A stretch of DNA of 64,000 nt from Nocardia macrotermitis. GTDB taxonomy: Bacteria > Actinomycetota > Actinomycetes > Mycobacteriales > Mycobacteriaceae. The notes under the pieces are model-generated. The model saw only the letters and a program-made list of their open reading frames with translations. It was not told the DNA's origin and did no database searches. The stretch covers positions 296,633-360,632 of the forward strand of contig NZ_WEGK01000009.1 in the NCBI RefSeq assembly GCF_009604405.1. The letters are read 5' to 3'. Shown here in pieces: positions 40,525 through 52,500 of this stretch. The position numbers were made by a program, and so were the translations under genes. The first letter of the stretch is position 1. Every line of letters begins with the position of its first letter.

Positions 40525-43500
40525 TCCTCCCCGACCTGCTCCCCCGCCGGCGCCGGGAAGAATCCCGACTCGACGAAGGCCGCGACGTACGCGTCCAACG
40601 TGTCGGAATCGACCGGCGGGCAGGCGATCCCGTACCGGGCGAGGGCCTCGCGGGTGTGGGTGTCGGCGACGGTGATCGGAGAGGCTCCGTAGTTGCCGCT
40701 CACCAGGGCCGCGCGGACCAGAGAGTCGTCACCGGCGGCATCGCGGGCGGCAGCCTCCTGCGCCAACCGCGCCGCGATCTGCTCGACGGGTGCGATCTCG
40801 ACCGGAATTCCGTTGCGGCGCATGGCCTCGAAGATCTCGCCGATCCGCACGGCGGTCCGGTTCACCAGGTGGTAGGCGGTGCCGTCGGCCGGTTCCGCCG
40901 CCAGCGCCACGATCGCCGAGACGACGTAGTTCACCGGAATCAGCGGCATCGCGGCGTCGCCGGTGTCGGGAGCCAGACCCAGGATGGCCGCGGCCCGGAT
41001 CATATTCCAGAACGAGTCGTCGGCACTGTTCACACCGCTGCGCGGATCACCCGAGACCAGGCCCGGACGGTAGATCCGCACCGGCACGCCACGTTCGCCC
41101 GCCTGCCGAACCAGTTGCTCGGCAACCCATTTGCTCGCCACGTACCCGTTGTCGGACACCTCCGCGACGCTCAACTGGGTATCCTCCGGACCCGTGAAAT
41201 CCGGTGTCAGCGCGACGGGAATCACCGTGTTGGCCGTGGAGATGTAGTGCACCGGCTTGATCCGCCCGTTCGTGGCCAGCCGCAGCACCTCCCGCGTACC
41301 GGACACATTGGCCGCCCGCAGTCGCGCGTAGGGCTCGATGTGGTTGACCCGCGCGCCGTTGTGGAAGATCACGTCGACCCGCTCGGCCAGCCGGGTGTAC
41401 CCGGCCTGGTCCAGCCCGAACCGCGGTGCGCCCAGATCGCCTGCGACAGCGACGATCCGGGATGCGTACGCCTCGTCCCAGAGCCGGTAGTGCGCCAGCG
41501 ATTCCCGAATCCGCTTGTCCGCCTGGACATCGTCCTCGCCGCGCACCAGGCACCACACCCGCGCCGAGGTGCTCTCCAGCAGCTCGTGCAGCAGGTGCGT
41601 ACCCACGAATCCGGTTGCGCCGGTGAGCAGTACGTCCTGCGGCTCGCCCGCCCGCGCGGGCAGCACACCGGCCGCGTCGATATCCGAGTCCAGCACCGCG
41701 TCGGCGGCCATGGCGGGCCGCGGATCGGTCACCGCGACCGCCGATTCACCCGGCTCGTCGATCCGCGCGGCCAGGGCACGCACGGTCGGCGCGGTGAACA
41801 GCGCGGCCATCGGCACATCGATACCGAGTCGGCCGTTCAGACCGCGCTGCAGGGTGAAGGCCAGCAGCGAACTACCGCCCAGGGCGAAGAAATCGTCCTC
41901 CGCGCCGACCCGGTCGAGCTGCAACACCTCGGCGAAGACCGCGGCGACCGAACGCTCGGTGTCGGTGGCCGGTTCGACGAATTCGCGGGTCCGCAACACC
42001 GGCCGCGGCAACGCCTTCCGATCGGCCTTACCGCTGGCGTTCATCGGCATCTCGTCGAGCACCATGACCACCGAGGGCACCATGTACGAGGGCAGCACCT
42101 GGGTCAGCGACGCGCGCAGGGTATCGACGGACAGATTCTCCACCGCCGGAACCACATACGCGACGAGCTGATCACCGATCTCCGAGGGCGCGAGCACCAC
42201 GACCGCCTGAGCGACCGAGGCGTCGTCCAGCAGCGCGGTCTCGATCTCACCCAGTTCGATCCGGTGCCCGCGGATCTTCGCCTGGAAGTCGCTGCGCCCC
42301 AGGTATTCCAGCACGCCGTCGGCCCGGCGCCGCACCAGATCACCGGTCCGGTACATCCGCGCGCCGGACGGCCCGTACGGATCGGCGACGAACCGATCGG
42401 CGGTCAGATCCGGTCGGCGCATGTAGCCGCGCGCCAATTGCGTTCCCGCCAAATACAATTCGCCGACCACCCCGGCCGGGGTGAGCCGCAGCCGCGAATC
42501 CAGCACGTAGGTGCGCGTATTCCATTGCGCCACACCGATCGGCACGGTGGTGCGGTCCTCGGTGGAGGCGGGCCGGTAGGTCACCGAGACCGCGGCCTCG
42601 GTGGGGCCGTACAGATTGTGCAGCCCGGCCGCGGACAGCGCGGCGAATTCGGCGACGGTGCCGGGCGGCAGCGCCTCGCCGATCGCGAACACCGCCCGCA
42701 GCGAGGTCACCTGCGCGGGTTGCGCGGCAGCCAGGAACACCTGGAGCACCGAGGGCACGAAATCGGTGACCGTCACCCGATGCGTCTCGATCAGCTCCGC
42801 GAGATAGCGCGGGTCCCGCTGTCCGGCCGGTGCGGCCAGCACCACCCGCGCGCCCGCCCACAGCGGCACGAAGTAGCCCCACAGCGAGACGTCGAACGTG
42901 GTCGCGGTCTTCTGGAGGTACACGTCCCGCGGCACGATCGCGTAGTGCTCGGCCATCCAGGCGGTCTGGTTGGTGATCGCGCCGTGCGGCACCAGCACAC
43001 CCTTCGGGCGGCCCGTCGACCCGGAGGTGAACAGCACGTAGGCCGGATCGGCGGCGCGCAGCGGTGCGCGCAGTTCGTCCGCGCCGACGGGTGCGGCGGA
43101 GTATTCCGACAGCTCGAGCGTGTCGAGATCGATCCCGTCCGCACCCGGTACGACCGCACCGCCGGTGGTCAGCAGCAGCGCGGGTTCGGCCGTCTCCAGG
43201 ACGTACGCGATGCGTCCGGCCGGATGTCCGAGGTCCAGCGGCAGGTAGGCGCCACCCGCGGTCAGCACCGCGTACATCGCGACCATCAGTTCCGGCGAAC
43301 GCGGAATCGCCAGCGCGACAACCGATTCCGGACCGATGCCGCGGCCGATCAGATACCGGGCCAGCCGGTTGACGCGCTCGTCGAACTCCCCATACGTCCA
43401 GACCGTCTCGTCGTGCACCACGGCCACCGCGTCCGGATCCGCCGCGACCGCGCGCCGGTATCCGCTCAGCAGCAGCTCATCGGGCACCACGTGCGCGGTG

Positions 43501-46500
43501 TCCACCGCCTCACGCAGCAGTTCCGCGCGCTCGGCGGCATCGATCACGTCGATATCGCCCAGCACCGCCTCGGGATCGCGGGCCAGGACGCCGAGCAGCC
43601 CGACGAAGCGATCCACGAAACCCTGAACCGTGCTGTGCTCGAACATGTCCGAGGCATAGGTGACGATGCCGCCGATGCCCTGCGGCGCACCCTCGGCGTC
43701 GTAGGTGTCGCCGATCATCCAGTGCAGATCGAACTGCGACACCTCCACGCCGATATCCAATCCCGAGACGCCCAGTCCGGGCATCTCCAGGGCCACCGGC
43801 GCGAGGTTCTGGAAGGACAGCGCCACCTGGTAGAGCGGATGCCGGGCCGGTGAACGCACCGGATCCAGCACGCCGACCAGCCGTTCGAACGGGACGTCGG
43901 CGTTGGCGAGGGCTCGGATGTCCTCGTCGCGCTGGCGGGTGAGCAGTTCGCTGAACGTGGCGCCGGCGTCGTAGCGGGTGCGGAAGACCAGCGTATTGAT
44001 GAACATGCCGATCAGATCGTCCAGCGCGGCGTCACCGCGCCCGGCGACCGGTGAACCGATCGCGATGTCGTCGGTGCCCGACAGTCGCGCCAGCAGCACC
44101 GCCAGGGCGGTGTGCACGGTCATGAACAGCGTCGCGCTGTGCGCCCGCGAGAATTCCGCGAGAGCCCGGTGGGTGTCGGCGTCGATCCGGACCTCGACGC
44201 GTCCGCCGGTGTAGGAACGCAGCAGCGGACGCGGACGGTCCGAGGGCAGATCGAGCTGATCCGGCAGGCCCTCCAGCGCGCTGCGCCAGTAGGAGATCTG
44301 CTGGGCCACAAGCGATTCCGGATCGTCCTCGGTGCCGAGCACGCTGCGCTGCCAGATGCTGTAATCCGCGTACTGCACCGGCAGCGGCTCCCACTGCGGG
44401 GCATGTCCGGCGCTGCGCGCGGCGTACGCCAGCATCAGATCGCGGGCCAGCGGTCCGATCGAAGAGCCGTCGGCCGCAATGTGATTCACCACCACGGCCA
44501 GCACGTATTCGCGCTCGCCCGAGGCAGATCCACCGGTACCGAGATCGAACAGCGCGACCACGAGCGGCACCCGCACGGTGAGATCGAATTCGGTCCGCGC
44601 GAGTTCGGCGACCGCCTCCGCAATCCCGGCCGGGTCGACCGGCTGCACCTGCAGCGGCGGAACCGCCTGCGCCACAGGCAGAATCACCTGCACCGGACCG
44701 TCGTCCGGCGTCGCGGCATCCCCGCCCGAGGTACCGGTGTCGGCCGCGAGCGGATACACCGTGCGCAGAATCTCGTGCCGGGTCACCAGGTCCGCGACCG
44801 CGGCCCGCAGCGCGTCCACGTCGAGTTCGCCGCGCAGCCGCACCGCCATCGGCACGTTGTAGGCCACCGACGCGGTGTCGAAGCGGTTCAGCAGCCACAT
44901 GCCGCGCTGGGCCGGGGACAGCGGAATCCGTTCCGGCCGTGGCCCGGCCACCAGCGCCGGACGGTTGTCAGCCACGGCCTGATCCTGCAACCGGGCTGCC
45001 AGCGCCGCCACCGTCGAGGCCTCGAACAGCAGCCGCACGGGGACCCGCGCGTCCAATGCCGCGCCGATTCGCGCCATCAGCCGGGTCGCGATCAGCGAGT
45101 TGCCGCCGAGTTCGAAGAAATCGTCGTCCGCGCCGACCGGCGTTGCGGGAGCGAGCAATTCGGTGAACGCCTCGGCCACCACCTGCTCCAGCCGACCGGA
45201 CGGGGCACGGAACTCCCGGGTGTGCAGCTGCGGCGCGGGCAGTGCGGCACGGTCGAGTTTGCCGACCGGGGTGAGCGGGATCCGGTCCAGCACCATGACC
45301 GTGGTGGGCACCATGTGCGCGGGCAACCGGCGTTCGGCGACCGCGATCAGCTCGTCGGCATCGGCCACCGCACCGGCGGAGGCGTGCACGTAGGAGACGA
45401 GAATCGTTGCACCGGTCGGCAATTCGTGCCCGACGGTGACCGCGAAGTCGATACCGTCCTGCCCGGCCAGCACCGCGTCGATCTCGCCGAGTTCGATCCG
45501 GAAGCCGCGGATCTTCACCTGGAAGTCGTTGCGGCCCAGGTATTCCAGCTCGCCGTCGAAGGTGCGCCGGACCAGGTCCCCGGTGCGATACAGCCGGGAA
45601 CCGCTGGGATCGAACGGATTCGCCACGAAACGGGCCGCGGTCAGCGCGGGACGTTCGTGATATCCGCGCGCCTGCTGCGCACCGGTGATGTACAGCTCGC
45701 CGACCGCGCGATCGGGCACCGGCGACAACCGCTCGTCCAGCACGTATTCGGTGATGGCGCGAATCGGCCCGCCCAGGGTGACCGTCTCACCGGGCACCAG
45801 CGGCGCGCTGATATTGGTCATGATGGTGGTCTCGGTCGGCCCGTACCCGTTGTAGAACTCGCGGGTGCGGCGGCCACCGATCGGAATCGCCCAGCGCTGC
45901 ACCAGATCCGGCGGGCACGCCTCGCCACCGGCGATCACCACGCGCAGCTTGTCCAGCCCCTTCGGATCGACCGAGGCCAGCGCCGAGGGGGTGATGAAGG
46001 CGTGCGTGACCCGTTCGCGGGCCAGCAGCGCGGCCAGTTCCGCGCCACCGTAGACGGTCGGCGCGGCGATGACCATGGTCGCGCCGCCACCGAGCGCCAG
46101 CAGCAGTTCCAGAATCGACGCATCGAACGACGGCGAGGCGAAATGCAGTGTGCGAGAACTACTCGTGACCCGATAACGCTCGCGCTGTTCCTCGCAGAAG
46201 CTCGCCAGACCGGCATGCGTGACGACCACGCCCTTGGGCAGGCCCGTCGAACCCGAGGTGTAGATGACGTACGCCGGATGCTTCGCACGCAAGGGCCGCA
46301 GCCGGTCCGCGTCAGTGATCGGATCGGCCGAACCGGCCTCGATCAACCGCTCGGTCCCGGCGTCGTCCAGCACCAGCCATTCCACCTGTGTCGGCAGATC
46401 CGCGCGCACCGCCTCGACGGTAATACCCAGTACCGCACGCGAATCGGCGAGCATGTGCGCGACCCGGTCGGCGGGATAGTTCGGGTCGACCGGCACGAAT

Positions 46501-49500
46501 CCCGCGCCGGATTTGGCGATCGCCCAGACCGCGAGAATCGACTCCGGCGAGCGCGGAATGCCGATCGCGACCAGATCCTCCGGGCCGATACCGCGCTCGA
46601 TCAGCACCCGCGCCAACTGCGTCGAGCGTTCGTCCAGGTCGAGGTATTCGAGTTCGGACAGTTGCCCGGCCGCGTCGGCGAAGACCACCGCGATGCCGTC
46701 CGGGTTGTTGTCCACGGCGGTGTACAGCAGGTCCGGAAGTGTCGGCACCGCAACGGTTTCCACCACCGGCGGCGCGCTCGGCGCGGGCGGTGCGACCGGT
46801 CCGCGCTCCCCGGCGTCCAGCAGATCCACATCCCCGACCAGCAGCGTCGGATCGGCGGCGACGGCCGTGACGAACCGCTCGAACCGCTGCGCGATCCCGG
46901 CCACCGTGGCCTCGTCGAAAACGTCTGTCGCATAGGTGAATCCGGCGACCAGCAGATCGGGTGTGCCGTCCGGGCCGTAGTTCGGTTCCACGGTCACCAG
47001 CAGATCGAATTTGGCGGTGATCTGGCCGGTGTCCAGGGCCGCGACCGTCAGGCCGGGCAGTTCGAGTTCGGCCTGTTCCATGTTCTGGAACGACAGCACG
47101 ACCTGGAGCAGCGCGTCCGCGTTCGCGGGCTGGGTGGCCTCGACCACTCGCTCGAACGGGATATCCGCATGTCCGAAGGCCGCCAGATCCGTCGCACGCG
47201 CCCGATCCACCAGCGCCCCGAACGGCGCGCCGCGATCCACCGCGAGACGCAGCGTGAGCGTGTTGACGAACATGCCGACCAGATCGTCCAGTTCGGCGGC
47301 ACCGCGGCCCGCGATCGGGGTGCCGATCGCGATATCCGAGCCGCCCGCCTGCCGGACCAGCAGCGCCGCCAGCGCCGCGTGCACCACCATGAACAATGAC
47401 GAATTGTGTTCGCGCGCAATATCGGTCAGCCCAGCGTGCGCGTCGGCCGGGATCACCGCGTTCACCAGCGCGCCCCGTCCGGACGGCCGGATCGGACGCG
47501 GCCGGTCCAGCGGCAGCCGCGCGGCCGTGGACATCGCGGCCAGCTGATCGCGCCAGAACCGCAATTGCTGTGCGGCGACGGAACTCTCGTCGTCGTCTGT
47601 GCCGATCACCGCGCGCTGCCAGAGCGCGAAGTCGGCGTACTGCACCGGCAGTGGCGCCCAGCCCGGCACCGATTGCGCCTGCCGCGCCACGTAGGCGGTG
47701 ACCAGGTCGCGGGCCAACGGCGCCAGCGACGATCCGTCGGCCGAAATGTGGTGCACCACAACGACGAACAGATGTTCGCGGCCTGCGGCGTCGGAGAACA
47801 GCCGGATCCGCACCGGCGGCTGTTCGGTGACATCGAAGCCCGCCGACATCAGCTCGGCGATCCGGTCCTGATCCTCGACTGTGGCGGTTTCCACCACCAG
47901 CCCGTCCGGCAGCGTGCGCGCCACCGACCAGATCTCCTGGTAGGGCTCGCCGCCGGGCCCGGCGACCGGGAATCGGGTACGCAGCGCCTCGTGCCGGTCC
48001 AGGACGTCCAGGACGGCCGAGCGCAGGGCGTCCACGTCCAGCGTCCCGCTCAGGCGGATCGCGAAAGGCAGGTTGTAGGAGGGGGATTCGGGATCGATCT
48101 GGTTGAGCACCCACATCCGCTGCTGTGCCAGCGACAGCGGCACCCGCTCCGGACGTTCGGCCCGCACCAGCGGCGGGCGGCTCGCGGTATTGCCCGAACC
48201 GGGCACGATTCCGGCGGCCAGATCCGCGACCACGGGGGTGTCGAACAGCGCCGCCACCGAGATGCGCGCGTCCAGCGCCGTGGTCAGCCGGGCCACCACC
48301 TGCGCGGCGACCAGCGAATTACCGCCGAGGGCGAAGAAGTCGTCGTCCGCGCCGACCCGGTCGATACCGAGCACATCGGCGAAGACGCCCGCCACCATCT
48401 CCTCGATCGGCGTGGCCGGGGCCCGGAACTCGCGGGCGGCCACCACCGGACGCGGCAGCGCCTTGCGGTCCAGCTTGCCGGCGGGGTTCAGCGGGAATTC
48501 CGCCAACTCCACGATGGTGGCCGGAACCATGTACGCGGGCAGCCGACGCGCGACCGCGGTGCGCAGCGCCTCCGCGTCCAGGTGCGCGCCCGGCGCGGGG
48601 ACCACGTAGCCGACCAGCTGCTCGCCGAGTTCGGTCGAAACCACCAGCACCGCGGCCTGATTCACCGACGGCTGCGCCAGCAGCGCCGCCTCGATATCGC
48701 CGAGTTCGATGCGCTGGCCGCGCAACTTCACCTGGAAGTCGGTGCGGCCCAGGTACTTCAGGACGCCGGGCTCCTGCCAGGCCACCCGGTCACCGGTGCG
48801 GTACATCCGCTCTCCGGTGCCGAAGGGGTTGGCCACGAACCGATCCGCGGTCAGATCCGGACGTCCCAGATAGCTGCGCGCGAGCTGATCACCGGCGAGG
48901 TACAGCTCACCGGTGACCCCGACCGGCACCGGCCGCAGCCGCGAATCCAGCACGTACACACGGGTATTCCAGACCGGCGTACCGATCGGCACACCGCCTT
49001 GCTCCGTACCGGTCGCCAACCATGTGGTGACCGCGACCGCGGCCTCGGTCGGCCCGTACACGTTCAGCACCGGTTCGTCGCAGATCGCGCGCACCGCGGT
49101 CACGGTCTCCACCGGCAGCGCCTCGCCGCCGACCATGACCCGTCGCAGGCTCGGCACCGAACCCGCCGGGGTGTGCGCGGCGAACACCGCCAGCATCGAC
49201 GGCACGAAGTCGGTGACGGTGACCTGCTGCGCCGCAATGGTTTCCGCGATGTAGATGGCATCGCGATGACCGTCGGGGGTGGCCATCACCAGGGTCGCGC
49301 CCAACCGCAACGGGATGAAGTAACCCCACATCGACACGTCGAAGGTGAAGGTGGTCTTCTGGAGATACACGTCATCGGCGGCCAACGGGTACTGCGACTG
49401 CATCCAGGCGAGGTGGTTGCCGACCGACCGGTGCGACACCGCGACCCCCTTGGGCCGCCCGGTGGAGCCGGAGGTGAACAGCACGTACGCCAGGCTGTCC

Positions 49501-52500
49501 GGACGCACCGGACGCAGCAGTTCCCCGGCCGTCACCGGAGTATCGGCGAATCCGGCCAGCTCGACGGTGTCGATGTGCAGCAACGGAATTCCGTCCGGCA
49601 CCGCGACCTCGTCACGGGTCGTGGTGAGCACACACACCGGCTGCGCGGCGGCCACCACCTGCTCGACGCGATCGGCCGGATAGTCCGGATCCACCGGCAC
49701 CCACGCACCGCCCGCGCTGAGCACCGCGTACATGCCGATGACCTGTTCCAGCGAGCGCCGCACCGCGAGGCCGACCAGCGACTCCGCGCCCACACCTTGC
49801 GAGATCAACAGGCGCGCAAGGCTATTCACCCGGCTGTCGAACTCCGCATAGGTCAGCTGAGCGCCCTCGTAGACCACCGCGACCCGGTCCGGATGCGCCG
49901 CCACCGCGCGGCGGTAGCCGTCGAGCATCAGCTCCGGCGCGACCTCGTGCGCGGAATCGTTCCAGCCCAGCAGGATTCGATCCCGCTCGGCCTCGCCGAG
50001 CATGATGTCGACATCCCCGACCAGCGCGCCGGGATCACCGGCGAGCGCCTCGATCGCCCGAACCAGCCGGGCGGCAAGGGTTTCCACCTCGGCCGCGGTG
50101 AACCGGCTGGACAGATACTTCCAGTTCAGTTCGAGGGTGGCCTCCGCGGTGACCAGCAGGGTCAGCGGATAGTGCGAATCGTCGCGAGCACCGATACCGG
50201 TCACCGCGACACCGTCGATATCGGCGGCCGCGCCGATCGACTCCTTGTCGATCGGATACGACTCGAACAGCAGCAGCGTGTCGAAATGCGCTCCGGCACC
50301 GGCGATCCGCTGGATGTCGGCCAGGCCGATGTAGTGGTGATCGAGCAGTTCGACCTGCTCGCCCTGCAAACGGCGCAGCAGCTCACCGATCGTGAGCCGG
50401 TCGTCGATGCTCACCCGCACCGGCAGCGTATTGATGAACAGACCCACCATCGATTCGATACCGGGCAGATCCGCCGGACGACCCGACACCGTGGCACCGA
50501 AGACGACATCAGAACGGCCGGTGAGCTTTCCGAGCACGAAACCCCAGGCCGCCTGCACCAGGGTGTTCACGGTGACACCCAATTCGCCCGCGCGCGCGGC
50601 GATCCGGCGAGTGCGCTCGGCGTCGATCTCGACGGTCAACCGGTCCGCGTCGTAGGTCTCCGCGGTGCGCGGCTGCGGCGCGAGCAGCGTCGGCTCGGTG
50701 ACGCCCGACAGTGCGCGTTCCCAGATCCGCAGCGACGCTTCGTGATCCCGGCTCGCGAGGCGGTTCAGGAAGGTCCGGTACGACTCGACCCGCGGCAGCA
50801 CCGACGGATCACCGGAGGTGGCGTACAGCACCAGCAGATCCCGCATCAGCAGCGGCATGGACCAGCCGTCGAGCAGGATGTGGTGGCTGGTGATCGCCAG
50901 TTGCCAGCGATCGGCGTCCGTGCCCTCGGCGCCCAGGTGGTACAGGGTGAAGCGCAGCTGCGGCGGCACCGTCATGTCGAAGTGCGTGACGCGGTCCGCC
51001 AGGATCAGCCGTTCGAGTTCCGAATCACGTTGCGGTGCAGGCAGATCCGACAGATCCACCACCTGCCACGGCACCTCGACCCGATCCAGGACCAGCTGTG
51101 CCGGTCGCCCGGCGGCATCGGTGACGAACGCGGTGCGCAGGTTCGGGTAGCGGTCCAGGATCGCCTGCGCGGCGGTCCGCAACCGATCCGGGTTCACCGC
51201 GCCGGCCAGGTCCACCCGGGCCTGACTGGTGTAGACATCGACTGTGGCACTGGTCATCTGGGCGTGGAACAGCAGCCCGGATTGCAGCGGCGAGAGCGAC
51301 CACACATCGGACAGCGCCGGGTAGTCCCGCTCCCAGGTCTCGATATCGGTCTGGGTGACGTGCACCAGCGGCAGATCCGACGGGGTGCGACCGCCCGCGC
51401 CGGGCCGACGCGCGTGATCGGCCAGCGCGGTCAACGCGGCCACCCACAGGTCGGCCAGCTCCTGCACGCGCTCGCGCGTGAGCAGCCCCGACGGGAACGC
51501 GAAGGACGCGCCCAGTTCCGGCCCGTCCGGACCGTCGGTGACGATCGCATTGATATCGATCGGCCCGGTGGCGGGCATGTCACGATCCAGGTCGGCGTCG
51601 AAATCACCGAGGTCACCGGTGGGTGCCCACCCTGATTCGGCGAGTTCGGCCGCCGCGCCACCGGCCGCGATCCGGCCCAGATAGTTGAAGGTGATCTGGC
51701 CCGAATCCCGCAGTTGCCCAGCGGTTTCGGGGTCGAAGTAGCTCAGCAGCCCGAATCCCAGACCCCGGCCGGGCACGGCCAGAACCTGTTCCTTCACCGC
51801 CTTGAGCACATCCCCGGCGACGCTCCCGCCCTCGAACGCGGCGGCGAAATCCGCGCCCGCGAGATCGAGCCGGACCGGGAACGCACTGGTGAACCAGCCG
51901 ACGGTGCGCGCGAGGTCCGCGCCCGCAACGAAGTCCTCCTCGCGGCCGTGCCCCTCCAGGCGCACCAGCACCGAACCGCCGGAATCGTCACCGCGCCAAC
52001 GACTCACCGCCAGCGCGAGCGCCGAGAGCAGCGCGTCGGTCGCGCCGCCGCGGAACTTCGTGGGGATGACGGTCAGCGCGGCCTCGGTCACCTCCGGCGG
52101 CACCGTCACCCGGACACGCTCGACCGTGGCCAGGGTGTCGACGGCGGGATCGAACGCGCGAGTGCCGAGCTGCGGATCGGGCGTCTGCGAAATCTCCTGC
52201 CAGCGCGGCAGTTCCGCGAGCACGTCCGAACGCCGTGCCGCCTCGGCCAGCGCGTGCGACCACCGCCGCATCGAGGTGCCCACCGCGGGCAGCGCCACCG
52301 GCTGACCGGCCGCGACCTGCATCCAGGCCACCATCAGGTCCGGAATGATGATGCGCCAGGACACGCCGTCGATCACGAAGTGATGCGCGACGACGAGCAG
52401 AATGTCGTGGCGGCCGGGCTTTTCGGCGTCCTCTCCGAAAGCGAACCGGACGAACTGCACCATGGCCGCGCCCGCCGGATCCAAACGGCCCAGTGCCGCA